From assembly GCA_037176845.1 (NCBI GenBank), contig JAYKXP010000058.1, forward strand, positions 248,001 through 312,000: 64,000 nucleotides of DNA. The letters are read 5' to 3'. Origin of the DNA: Paramarasmius palmivorus (Eukaryota; Basidiomycota; Agaricomycetes; Agaricales; Marasmiaceae). The translations under genes were made by a program, and so were the position numbers. The number at the start of each line of letters is the position of its first letter. The stretch's first letter is position 1. The notes beneath the pieces were generated by a model that was given only the letters and a program-made list of their open reading frames with translations, was not told where the DNA came from and made no database searches. Positions 1-11,597 of this stretch are shown here, one piece after another.

Positions 1-63
1 ATATATACTTCTTATTAACTGTTGTCAAACGGTATCTCGGGAATAGGATGTTCGAGAATAAGC

Positions 64-250
64 AGCGGTGGGAGGGCGGGATAAAGCGAAGAACGGTCGA
101 GAGCTGAGCGGAATCCGACTGTCGGCTTGCTGTCTGTTGTGGGGAGAGCGAAGACCGACCTGCTGAGTCATCATCACTAGCCGCTCAGTTGGAACGCTGA
201 TGCCGAATCCGCTGGCTTCGCTTCAGCTCATCGGCATCTACACTTCATGA
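64..250. repeat. Copy A of a diverged dispersed repeat
   Basis: This stretch shares an ordered series of short blocks with 61626-61775: a GCGGTGGGA/GGATAAAG start, AAGAACxGTCG, GCGGAATxCCGAC, GCTxGCTGTCT followed by GTGGTGAGAG-like sequence, and finally TTGGAA...GCCGAAT...CGCTGGCTTTCGC. The blocks keep their order and spacing over about 170 bases, so common descent is more likely than chance. No coding capacity or terminal inverted repeats were seen. It could be a non-autonomous element or a SINE-like relic; it contains a weak tRNA A-box-like string near 180. The family is not identified. Confidence 0.45.
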
Positions 251-3222
251 TCATCATGTTTGCAGTTGAACTAGGATAGTTCAGACAGATGTCGGGATTA
301 ATTCTTCTTGATTTGTGCTTGGAATGTATTTAGTGTCTTCGGAATTTTTAGTCTTGTAGCTTTGAGATGCGCCATATTATGTGTTCAGAACGAGGCCGCG
401 ATGCGTCGCGGTCAAGAGGCTCGAGAAAGTTCTCACGCCGTCGGTCAGATGTTCAAACACCGGAAGATCTTTTCTCCGCTCTAACCATCATGGAGGCTTG
501 CGCCAATTGTCGATATCCTAAGCCTTGTACCACAACGACACGAATTCGAAGAGATTTTCAGAGTTCGCGGTCAGGGAAATCCTCAGCCTTTCGTGCATCC
601 TACAAAAGTGTCCACAACTCCAAGATGCCCCAGCTCACAAGGTCTCGACTTTGGTCTTTCCATTTTTCTGGCACCAAGCTTACCCTTCACACAAGTCATC
701 CAGTCCTTTCAAGTCAAGGGTAGGCCTCGTGCAGCTCCGCGCCACTATGGATACCACTGCAAGCTATCATTGCGACAGACACATCCCAATACATTATTTA
801 TCCTTTCCCTGAAAATGCCAACACTTCCACCTACATACGCTAGCTCGACAAATCAAGTGCTCGAAGACTAGGAGGATCTTACACCCCCGCCCTTGGCTCT
901 CTCGGGCCGTACTTCTACGTGTCGTTGTGGGTGCTTATCAGTGTTGCGAGTCGCGACGGGGCAGAAATGAACTGGAATCTAGGAGATGGATAGGGTGGAA
1001 ATTTATCGGGTACAGGCTTCGATCGCTCTCAACGTCGAGCTCGAGGCGATTTGAATTACTGCGGCCAGTATTATAAGTACGAGTTCCCAACCTCTGTAAA
1101 TCATCACGCCATTGCTCACAACCAGTTAAGTAGATTCAAACACGCTTGGGATGAATCACCGTTCAGATCTCCAATCCCCTCGACCAGCTCCATTTCAAAA
1201 CCTCAGCGCTCAGCCAACCTTCGACACCAGTGGCCAATACCGTACCTACAACCCGGATCTAAATTGTTTTTCGTTATAATGCCAATTGCACGGTTCTTAC
1301 CTTCACGTAGTACTGCTGTAATACCTCGAGGCTTGAGCGAAAGAATTGGGAAAAAGTGGAGTCGAGTAGGATGATCTGCGTGACATGGTAGCTACCGTTC
1401 CACCAATCTCAGGCTCTCTAAGTGCTTGACTAGAGTACGTTGCTCCAGTGAAGGTCCTTTGAGATGATGAGCGGTAGAGAGATTTGGGGGACGTGTGATC
1501 TACCTCGTGGACAGGTAAGTATTTAACTTAAGCTTTGCAAGTCCAAGTATCTAATCTGAGTTCAGCACACGATGGTCATGGGCGCGGATCTTCAAGCTTC
1601 AAGCTTGAAATCAACCACTCCCGATCGCGGGTGCCTCGAAGTCGGGGTTGGGCTAGTTCCTCGGGTCTGTGGCTGGGGATACATCTCATGGCGATGATAC
1701 GCGAGGCGGTGAACTCAAACTAACGTTTGTATTCGACCCCTTCTCTTCTCCTTCAAGTACGTCCTCAGTGATGCACTTCCAGATGCCATGCAGTCTCAAT
1801 TACGGCCTAATCGCTCAAGTCGGTTCATAGCAGTATAGCTCTTCAGGATGATCAAATCCATCGTCTGGATACTCATCACTTTCTTTTCTTCGCTCGCGCC
1901 TAGTAGCATCTCGGCTACCAGCCCTAAATTCCAGATTTAGGGGTTCCAATGTGATGAAACGAATCCTACAAAATCAACATCTTAATTCTTTTAACGCTTG
2001 AACTCTGGGTCCTTTGAGGATGGTCGGTTCTGGTTGCTTCAAGTTACTGCAGCCAATCAGCTAACCTACGATTCGAGCAGCCTCTACTAGTCGTCGTGTA
2101 CTTGTGGCATTCTGAAATAGAGCAGCGAACGAGACAAACCTAACGCGGTGAGTTCTTTTCGTGATGCGCACCTAAAAGCTGAATATGAGGGATCTGATAA
2201 GATATCCCATATAACACCGCAATGTGCTGTCAGCGAGCACAATACAACACCGGGCCCTGCCATTTTGGAGCCATTGTGAAGTCGTCGACTAGCGCTTTCC
2301 CTCGATACCACGCAAAGCACACCCCAGATTCCGTTGGTATGTACCGCTTTCTTCATATATGCCCCTCCAACTGACTCCAAGCCGGTGCTTCTATAAACAG
2401 ATCTATATATCAATTTGTATCGTGGCGTTGAGGTACACCTCAGTTGTCCTTGGTTCCCTTTTGCCTTTCTGAATGGCACTAAAGATGCTCAGGACTGATA
2501 ATCCGGAATAACTGTGTTGGACCAAGAAACCTCTCATTGGCGGAAGGTACCCCTTTCGATGCCGGCTTTCAGATTTTCGATTCTATGATGCACAATTCGG
2601 AAACTGGGGCGAAGGCTCCGTGTCCTCACCATCATGATCGTCATCGCTCTGCAGATCCCGCGATCTGAAATTCTATGATATCATTGTCAATCGTCGAAGG
2701 TGCACCACTGGCAACCACATGGGGGTGCATCAGCCTTGGGCTATTGATCACTTCGTATCTATGTGTGGGTGTCTGATATGCAGACAACGAGCTGTCGATG
2801 GCTGGTATCCACACCTCACCTGAGTCACCTCTCGTCTTGTCTTGGCCCAGCATAGGCTGTGTACATCCAATGGATGACCTATGCAGTGTACTGTGTAGGT
2901 CCGGTGCCCCAAAAATTTTGGCTGATGGATACATTGCATCCCGAACTCTGATTCGAGGATGATTATGGATGATAGATTACTGTTCCCCAGGCAATAAAGT
3001 ATTCAGACCTTATACTGACCAACATGAAGGTGTGCGGCCCGAAGATACTAGTGCTGATACATTTCTCTAAGGTAAATTTATCCAATATGATGACTTGCGA
3101 TAAGAAAATCGTCAAAGCAATTCGACACTCTAGTGCGTTTCTTTCTTTCAAGCTCATTATGAGTACCCTCTGTCTAGGAGAGACTACTCGAGATTCGAGA
3201 AAGGTCGCTATCTTTAGGTGGA
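251..3222. other. Gene-poor stretch, no supported gene
   Basis: Open frames here are short, start at weak positions, have no recognisable motifs and do not join through plausible introns. I see nothing that can be called a gene. Confidence 0.5.
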
Positions 3223-3534
3223 ATGCGATTGTCCATCGATGCGAACCAAACTACAGAGCCCCTGGGGTTCTCAATCGTCTCGGTTGCGGTGGCTTCCCTT
3301 CGAGATGCGTTCCGAGAGATACGCTGCCTCAAGATCGACCTCCATTCGCCTCAGATCCACTCATGGGATATCTTGTCGCTCCTTCTAACCTTATATGCCT
3401 TGTATCAGAAGTCGAAGAATATACTCGGTGTTCGTTGCACAGGTCGGGCGGGTAATCATTCTCGGCATCATCTTCAACGGCGTCTCATCTATTCTCATAG
3501 CATCAACTCCATAGATGCGATGAGGAATTCAAGG
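3223..3534 (+). pseudogene. Possible relic of a membrane protein gene
   Basis: One frame reads a hydrophobic stretch ending LLLTLYALYQKSKNILGV. A second frame continues from about 3432 with another hydrophobic stretch (VGRVIILGIIFNGVSSILIA) and then a stop. The LYALYxxSKxILG pattern resembles the internal loop of agaricomycete seven-helix proteins, but no start, no N-terminal helices and no clean intron joining the two frames can be seen. It lies just upstream of the intact seven-helix pair, so a broken relative or unrelated relic is possible. The call is tentative. Confidence 0.2.
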
Positions 3535-3601
3535 ATCATTCTATGATTTAAGAAATCGTTATAACAAGAGAGCTGGAGATAGTACACTTCTCATAACAAC
3601 C

Positions 3602-5118
3602 ATGGCATCAATGCTCTCTGTTGAACGGACCATCATAGAACCTATCTCTACTTTGTCGGTAAGCCTCCATCCTACACTCATGCTACTCAGTTCAATGTTC
3701 AATAACCAGGCTATTTACTTTGTTTATGGTGTGTAACTACGTCTCAATGTATCGGTGCCGAACCAGCTCACCCACTTCCCTAATTAGGCGTCTATATGTT
3801 CCTTTTCGGAACATACCTCTACATGACGCGAAAGAGCGAACAGAGGTTCAACAGTACAGCAGCTACGAATACGCTCTATCTGCGGCTAGCGGCAGTCCTT
3901 TTTGTGCTGTCTACAATACTTCTCGCAATCATGACTGTGCTCTACGTCAGCGACTCGATTGCTTTCTTCGACGTCGTTAAGACAAGGGACTATCGGTCCC
4001 TTGCAAAACATTTGATGCCCGACAATCTACAAAGGCTGGTCCCAAAGTAAGGTGATCGGGCCTCATGGTCACTCGTTTCTGATTGTGTTCTCTTTCAGTA
4101 TAGTTGCTAATCTAGTACCGATTCTTCTGAAGTAGGTGTCATTTTTTGACACTCGCTGGTGGTATTCGTTCTGACATGTAAGCAGTGCCACGGCGGATTG
4201 GATGCTCGTTGGTGTCACCTCTACTTGGTCTCAGCTAATTGCTGACCGAGCATCCCGAATGCCACAGATACATCGATGCTATACAATTTGGAGTTACGAC
4301 AAACGAATAGGTGTACCGTTGCTGGCAGTGTCGCTTGCCGTTAATGGTAACCTGCTTCTTTCGTTCCTTCACCACGCCCGTATTGAGCACTTCACTATTC
4401 AGTTCTCGGGCTCATTAGCGTGATTCTGATGCTGGTTGGTCTCATGCGAGAGGGACCTGGGCCTTTATATACCCGGGCAAACTACATCTATGCCGCATAC
4501 GTGATTAGTAGCGCTGTTGTCAACGCTATCCTGACTCTCCTAACCGGTGTGTCCTCTACCTTTACTTACCCTTATACTATATTGATATCCTGTACAGCCG
4601 GACGCATCTGGTGGATGCATCGACAGGTTCGTGCGCAAGGTACCCAAGTAGTCGACAAACTTGTCCCATCAGTCTGTAGGATTATGTGCGTCTTTCATTC
4701 TACTCACAAACTTCCTGCCATTTATCGGTCGATATAGCATCGAATCGGGGGTTCTCTACCCTCTGTTTCAATTTGTTGCTGTTGTACAGTGGAACACCAT
4801 AGATGCACCCTTCAATCTCGTTCCGATCGCCGCGCTGATGGCAGTTAGTGGCATCCATGGCTTGCTTTCGACTATATGTACTAATCAATGGTTTGGGTTC
4901 AGGGAATTGCACCCACTATCATACTTGCGCGTGGCAAACTCGGAAAAAATGTCGAGAGCTTACAAACGGGGGAAGCCCTTTCCGACATTCAGTTTAACGA
5001 TCAACCTGGGCGAGTGCCTGATGCCACTGGAACGCAGGTGCAATCGGTTAATATTGCGCTAACAGAGGTTGCAGTTGAGGCGCGGGAGAAAGAAGGAACG
5101 ACGACTGTGATGCTTTGA
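3602..5118 (+). CDS. Seven-helix membrane protein, tandem copy 1
   Basis: About 345 residues in ten exons, all joined in phase through GT-AG introns (for example 3659-3710, donor GTAAGC; the ATG is at 3602). Seven hydrophobic segments can be traced. The first spans ISTLSAIYFVYGVYMFLFG, the second is LRLAAVLFVLSTILLAIMTV, and the last leads into the conserved tail GIAPTIILARGKLGKN. A WMLIHRCYxIW motif follows helix 3 and AGRIWWMHRQ follows helix 5. This architecture is common among agaricomycete hypothetical proteins of unknown function; the seven helices make it receptor-like in shape only. No stop or frame break interrupts it. The next gene is a paralogue with the same exon pattern, so this is a tandem duplication. 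A role in sensing or transport at a membrane is inference. Confidence 0.8.
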
Positions 5119-6686
5119 GTTAGAGCAAGCTGCAACCTCGGGTCGGACAAGCTGTATCTATAGACGGCCACGGGGCAAAGTGTAGAACTCTAGATTCGAT
5201 TTCCTATTATCAGAAAGACGATAACTAGTAGAGCCTAGGCGTAATTTATTGCGAATCCATAAGGTCGAGACTCTAGGCTCGAATCCCCCATAAACTGTTC
5301 TGGAGGTTCCAAATCAGAGCGTTGTATAGACTTGGAAGCTCACCGTGATTTTACTGGAATGGAAGACTTTGGCGTTCTTGAGATCCCTTGTTACTATCGC
5401 GGAGTGGAGTTGTTGGCGGGAGAAACTGGCTGGGACTCTTAAAGAGACCCAGAGTCGTTAGGTTCATAGAACGCTCATTACATGTAGGCCTTTGAGGAAT
5501 CACGGTACTTTGCACGCTATCTTTCATTGAGTTCCTTGAATGGTCAACAGGCAGACATTTTTCTACGACGTTACTTATCAGCATTCTGCTAGATTTTTTA
5601 GACATGAAACGCACCTCTATATTATCGAGATTTCGGCGCTTCAGAATCCTATACGCCTATATCATTCCTTGTACCGTATTAGTATACATTCTCCGTGCTG
5701 GAATTTTCCGTTCCCTTTGAACCAGCGATTCCGATGCCACTAGAGCCTGTGCGAATATTCGAGGCCATCCCGGGACCTTGGAGGGTGTGCAAAGTTTGAG
5801 AGAAGGGGGCATACGGTTGTTTTTTCATGCTGGAGGCTGGCCGTCTACTTGTTACAAAAGAGTCGTTACCATCGAAAGAATGTACGGGAAGCGAACTAGA
5901 CATACTCAGGTTATCCTAAGGACCTAATCCATACTGAAACAGATGCCCCCACAGCCGGGATTCGGAGTATAGAGGGTCAACGGGTCTTGAGGTACGCATG
6001 TTCATAAGAGCAAGTAGTGCTGGTGGTCGGGAAGGAGGCCGATATCCCTGGTCCGAGACGCCCGAGACCACCCATTGTTATTTCGCAGCCATCACCTCTC
6101 TTCACCAAGCTCGGAACCGAAAGAACCTCACCAAATCATGCCTCATACGCAGCATCCATACTTACATATATACCCGGGACCGCGCTCATCGTCTTTTTCG
6201 ACCACCATCAGCTCGCTGATAGAAGTTCTTTCTCTCGTTCCCCAGCTACAAAACCTGCAATACCAAAAGAATTTTGCCTTGTCCTCGTCTGTACACATTA
6301 CTGGTTCCGCCGAGTGTAGAATCGGACACGAAGTTCGCGGAAATTTTACAGTATACGGTACTGATTTTACACTTTGCCCTAGTTCTCTGTTGAAACAATC
6401 TCCAGGTTCCCATTGAATGAGTCGATTGGGGGCTTGAGATATCATTGCCTATCGTTTCTACTCGTCTTCTCGTCCCCATGGTCGCGAACTATTTTTGGGC
6501 ACAAGCCGCCTCGTCTGCGAAGTCGTCTTTCAGAACCATCAGATCATCTGGATGATCCCCCTTTCCTCATCATGCTACCAACAATCCCAGACAATCCCCC
6601 GCATCTGAAGTGCGATGACACCAAGATTCACAAGCCCGTGTCAATAGTTAAAAGAGCAGGGATGGAACCACCACTTCATCACAACT
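5119..6686. other. Intergenic stretch between the seven-helix paralogues
   Basis: No supported gene. A tRNA-like T-arm string near 5262-5290 lacks a matching A box and acceptor stem. Short open frames on both strands show no motifs. Confidence 0.5.
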
Positions 6687-8204
6687 ATGGCGTCGACGAT
6701 TCCTCCAGAGCTTGATGCTTTCCTCTCCGTCCAGCATGTCATCATCTTTCCAATATCCACTCTATCAGTAAGTCCACCATACCGTCTCGTTACATTTCTC
6801 ATGAGTCCCAATTACCTAGGTCATGTACTTCGTCTACGGTACCGCGCTTTCCTTCGTTCAAATGACATACTCTGAATTTCACTGCCAGGCGTCTACATTC
6901 TCCTCTTCGGAACATACCTCTACATGATACAACACGGCGAAAAGCTCGACATTACGGTCACTGCGAATACGCTCTACCTAGGGCTAACAATAACCCTTTT
7001 TGTCATGTCTACGACATTCGTAGTTGTCGAAACCATCCTTTACGTTGGAGATACCATCGCGCTATTCAATGGTGTCACAACTGGGGACATTTTACCTCTG
7101 GCCATCCATTTCTTGCCGGATAATTTGGGGAGAGTGGCTCTGGTGTAAGTAACGCTTGCTCAGTTGGTGTTGTGTGTAGAGTACTGACTTCGGGCTTCTG
7201 CTATAGCGGGCTTGAGAGTTTGGTTCCTGTCCTTCTCAAGTGAGTTGGTCTTTTCGGTATCGAGTTTGGACCGTTACTGACGCGCTGGTAGCATCGCCGC
7301 AGATTGGATGCTCGTAAGTATTGCTTCTCATGCTTGAGCTCAATTTAATCTGATGCGGGGGGTATTGCAGATTCATCGTTGCTACGCAATATGGAGCTTC
7401 AACAAACGAATCGGGATACCCTTGATGCTGGTTGCAGTCATCGTGAACAGTGAGCGGTTCTGTCCTTCAGTTTTCTTATACCTATGAATTAATGTCTCGC
7501 CGATAGCTATGGGGGTCATTACAGCCATACTCCTCATGTATGGCCTCGTCAACAACGCGCAGCTATACCGCCAGGTAAACGTTGTAAATGCCACATATAA
7601 CGGGTGTAGTGCCGCCATCAACTTGATCACAACAGTCTTGACTGGTACGCTTTACCTCGCTCTCGTTCTCTCATATCTTTATATCCGTGCTCCATACAGC
7701 CGGACGTATTTGGTGGACACATCAACAGGTTCGCGCCCATGGAGCATATTCAAAGGATAAGCTAATTCAATCAGTGTGCAGGATCATGTGCGTATGATCG
7801 CTCTCACAAATCCTTCATTGATACTTACTGTGTATCTATAGCGTCGAATCAGGAATCCTTTACCCGCTCTTCCAAACCGCTGCCCTCATCGCCGCCAATA
7901 CCTCGAACGAAATAACGTTTCCGTTCGAGTTTGGGCCGGTTGCTAGACTTGTCGCTGTAAGCATCTTCTCATTCTCCTCGCCATACCACTCATTGACTTG
8001 CTTTGGAATCAGGGAGTTGCGCCTACGATTATCATGGTTCGAGGCAAACTCGGGAAGAACGTTGAAAACTTGAAATCGAGAGAAGTGTTTTCGGATATCC
8101 AGTTCAGTAGTCGGCGGGTTACGAATAGTACTGGACGTGGACAGGTTCAATCCCTGAACATTGCGCTCACGGAAGCTGCTGTCGGACCGGAGGAGAAGTA
8201 TTGA
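6687..8204 (+). CDS. Seven-helix membrane protein, tandem copy 2
   Basis: Paralogue of the gene at 3602-5118, with the same intron positions and the same landmark motifs: STLSVMYFVYGVYILLFGTY at helix 1, WMLIHRCYAIWSFNKRIGIP after helix 3, AGRIWWTHQQ after helix 5 and GVAPTIIMVRGKLGKNVENL at the C-terminal end. The ATG at 6687 begins MASTIPPEL. Introns are short and canonical (for example the donor GTAAGT just after FPISTLS). Helices 2-5 diverge clearly from copy 1 while the intracellular-looking motifs are kept, so the duplication is not brand new and both copies appear to be under constraint. The soluble C-terminal tail (SDIQFSS..., SLNIALTEAA) also matches copy 1. Function is unknown; ligand or substrate cannot be read from the sequence. 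Confidence 0.8.
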
Positions 8205-9332
8205 GCCACAGCGGTGTGATAAAGGCGAGCTAAACGTACACGGAAATTCCCGTAAGATGATATCTATTCCATGTATTCTATCACAATCACAGAGAGACAG
8301 TTGCTGTTCTCGTCACAGGATAGCGTGGGTGTCCTAGGAAGCCGGAACTATGCATGTCGATTTTTTAGCTACTCTGACCTTGAGGAAGAAGTGAAGTCAG
8401 CTATCAGCACAAAGTTGGGGAGTTGGTTGTCTGGGGTAATCGGCAAAAGGGTCTTAATCCGAGGTGATCCTGGCAGCGAGAGGACGGAAGATAGGGAGAT
8501 GGAGAAAAGTTAATCCGAGGTAAGTACGAAAAAATAGGTGTGCGAGTGGCAGTGCAGACGCGCGGGAAATTTTTCTCGCTGTATCCCGAAGCTCGGCGGT
8601 ATCCGAACAGGCTCTAAGCGCGACGTCTTGTCCTGAACCATAGCCATGCGACTATTGTGATTATCGAGACCAGACAAGCGTTCAAGAATCTCTCTCGACG
8701 TCTCCGGGCCTCAAGCTCAGGTCCTGGATCAGCAAGCCGACTCTGGAAGTCTCGGGGTACACTGATCACGGTACGCTTCTCCAGCGCGCCTATGTAGTAC
8801 ATCCTCTGATTGATGTTATGTTTCTGCTTTCCAGGGAAAATGATTCTGATTGAAGTCCAAAGAACGCATCCGGCATCCTCAAAAGTCGACGTTCTACATT
8901 CACGCAGGCATGTTCAAAGATGACGCTTCTCTCGGACGTTCGCAAAGATGTCAAAGAAGAACATACTAGAAGCTGTTCCGGCAATATGCAAGAGTCACGA
9001 CACTCGTAGTCAAAATTACAATACCGTGGCAAGCTTGAAGTTCAGCTATTGAGACAATCGACGATCATGGATAGCAAGGCATGACGCAGGTTGCACCAAT
9101 TCTAAGGTATGCCTCGACCTTCCTTGCTTAATGTTCTGCTTGTGGTCCACTGGGCCATAATCGAGATATGATGTTGTAAAGGTAAAGAGCCACACATCGA
9201 ATCCTGTGACATAAGTAGGCGTGTACCTGCAAAATATATAGGTTTGAGTAAGAGTCCACGCTACGTAACCAGCAGAGTCAAGCTCATCAAGAAAATCAAG
9301 ATGTAGTCGATGCAATACCAAGTTACCAACCG
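8205..9332. other. Intergenic stretch, no supported gene
   Basis: Only short or motif-free open frames are present, including one on the minus strand overlapping the 3' end of the zinc finger gene. No convincing intron-exon pattern was found. Confidence 0.45.
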
Positions 9333-10094
9333 CTAGCCCTCGATCTCCCGTACAATATGCCACTCCGAAATTGGCAATTTGCCGACACACGATACTCGAG
9401 GGTTCTTCAAGTGCCTCTTCAATGTATCTCGTCGAGAAAAATTCCGTCGACATCCTCCAACGTATACGCGACCTTGAAAAATATATGGCTCGGCGTCCTG
9501 TGGGATACGACCATGGTACTGGTCCCTCTCTTCGACAAGAACACCCTTACACCACCATCCGTCATCTCTTCTGTTATCCAATTCCCGTTGATGTGAGTCT
9601 ACGTGCCGGTCAAAGTGTTTCCTTCCCTTCTGTTTCCAAGGACAGACCGGACACTGGTAGTATTCTCCTAACACTCGTGCTCGAGGGTGTAAACGAGGAA
9701 TGGAGTTTTTTACAGACATTGTCTGCAGCTGGATATTTCGAGACTTGTTTTTAAGCGAGGCGTTCGACTCGTTTTCTGTGGCGCTGGACGCAGGCTCTGG
9801 GACAACGTCGTTGGGTGAAAATGAATGGGAGTAAGGGTTTGAAGGATCGACCAGAGATTGGTCACAGATGGGACCGTCGTGGACCTGCTCGAAAGGGACT
9901 ACAAGGGGACCAGGGAATGGCTTGGGAACTACGGGTTCATGGACAGAAGGAAGAGGAGGAAAGAGGATGCTCCAGGGGATCACCTCAGTGCACTCGAACT
10001 CCGGAAATGTCGCGGGTCGTATCCTTGGTATCCAGAGCCCACCAACTTCATTTATAGTGGCGTTAGTATTGGAGGGTGAAATGTCGTGTCCCAT
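9333..10094 (-). CDS. C2H2-type zinc finger protein
   Basis: Single-exon gene of 253 residues with an ATG at 10094 and a TAG at 9333. The N-terminal 110 residues are proline-rich and low in motifs. A classical C2H2 finger follows at about residues 145-167 (CPVC, twelve residues, then HVDSH; spacing C-x2-C-x12-H-x3-H). Near the C-terminus is a second, atypical zinc-binding block with CKGV..., GGCRRNFSRRDTLKRHLK and SCVG, in which cysteine replaces the usual last histidine. This pairing of one classical and one degenerate finger near the C-terminus is frequent in agaricomycete hypothetical proteins. Sequence-specific DNA binding is the family expectation; targets are unknown. The two neighbouring genes do not suggest a pathway. 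Confidence 0.75.
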   Translation of the reverse strand: MGHDISPSNTNATINEVGGLWIPRIRPATFPEFECTEVIPWSILFPPLPSVHEPVVPKPFPGPLVVPFEQVHDGPICDQSLVDPSNPYSHSFSPNDVVPEPASSATENESNASLKNKSRNIQLQTMSVKNSIPRLHPRARVLGEYYQCPVCPWKQKGRKHFDRHVDSHQRELDNRRDDGWWCKGVLVEERDQYHGRIPQDAEPYIFQGRVYVGGCRRNFSRRDTLKRHLKNPRVSCVGKLPISEWHIVREIEG

Positions 10095-11597
10095 GAGTCA
10101 AGGAGTGGCCGTCGTTGTTGATGATGATGAGAGTGGGGCGTGGAAAAATTCTCATCCGGTCCTTGACCACAACAATAAAAAGATTCTTGCATTAAACTTC
10201 GACCAGTTATATCAGCCACGTTGCGACGCCTTTGTCGCACTCCTACCTCTTTGTTCGAGGGGACGCAAAAATCGAGCGCCCGCAGGGGTTGCTCAAAACC
10301 GACACTAAGTGGACTGTGTTTGGTACGTTCTTTTATTCCTTCTTGTTTCTACTTTACTCATCGAATCACTGGAATTTCAAGGAATGAAGAACAGTCTTAC
10401 TATCCCCTGAGATATTATGAGCTTACTGATCGAAGACCGTGCACAGTTTCTACCATTCACCAACATGCATGTCGTGTAGAACACTAGGACAGTCACCCTA
10501 TCCCCTCACTGCCACTTCACCGTTACCACCATTGATTCAACTCAGTTACAGCGGCAGAACTGGCGAGTCCCCCTTCTCACCAAGTACCACACCCCAAGCT
10601 GACGAGATGTGTACGCGAAACACAAGGGACCGTCCTGTGCAACCGACCCGAAGCCTGCATAAACCCAAGTCTAGATACAAGCCAATGCTGCGCCAGCCGA
10701 TCGCATTTCATCAACGCCGGAAAGCACAGAACCGCGGGCAGCGACGAAGAAAAAAGAGATCGTGGTGGTATATGGCTGCGGGTAGATGAATATTCCGGCG
10801 GGGTGGTGCAGCTTGTTGAGGTGTTGTATGCGTCGAGGGCAGGAAAAACTTGCTTTGGGCAAGCGTTTCCAACGTAGAAGTTAACTTTCAATCTCTTCCT
10901 CAAGGGAGCTACCTACCGAAACGCTCGAGCCGTCTTCATCGGTGTTCGCGGTTGAGCGCTTATCCATCGATCCAACTAGCGCGTCGAGGGCAAATGACGC
11001 ACCAAGGCTATGATCGTCCATTCAAGAGGATGGGGGTTCTATAGCCAGACACTTGCAAGAGCAAGAGCAACGGGGAAAACTTTGACTTTTATTTGTGTCA
11101 TGACCATGAATTTCTAATCAGTGTTAGTACTTAGGGCGCAATAAGATGTATTCATAGAAGAGATATCATACATCCTGGGTGACCCACGACGATTTAATGC
11201 CAACAATTTGGGTATTCCTATGCGATATAAGTTGAACACAATGACGATGAGAGCGAAGACACGTGCATAATTCGTGCTTATCTTCCACGATGAGGACATC
11301 GATGGCGTGGAAAAGGCCTTCGTGCAGATGTTTGTTTGCTGAAGGTGAGGTTGCGCGGGTGGGGGAGCCAAGGCTACAGAGATGCATCCAACTGCCATCC
11401 ACGTTTACATAGACCGTAGAATCTCCATCCAGTGCACGATACATGCGTATTAGTATATTGATATAAAAGGTATACGAACTACGTCTGTGATGCAATGCAT
11501 CTCATAATGGATCATATTGCTGTGCTTCGTGGCTCGCCTGAGAACGTTCACATGAGCTAAACATGCATCCGAGAATGGACTTGTCATCTTACCAGAT
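10095..11597. other. Intergenic stretch, no supported gene
   Basis: Both strands contain only short frames without motifs. The left part is upstream of the zinc finger gene and the right part lies beyond the 3' end of the large membrane protein gene. Confidence 0.45.

Noticed and set aside
5262..5292. tRNA-like T-arm string GGCTCGAATCC
   Set aside because: No A box at the right distance, no acceptor stem and no anticodon arm could be paired.
9046..9453. 135-codon minus-strand frame
   Set aside because: It overlaps the 3' end of the zinc finger gene in another frame and shows no motif.
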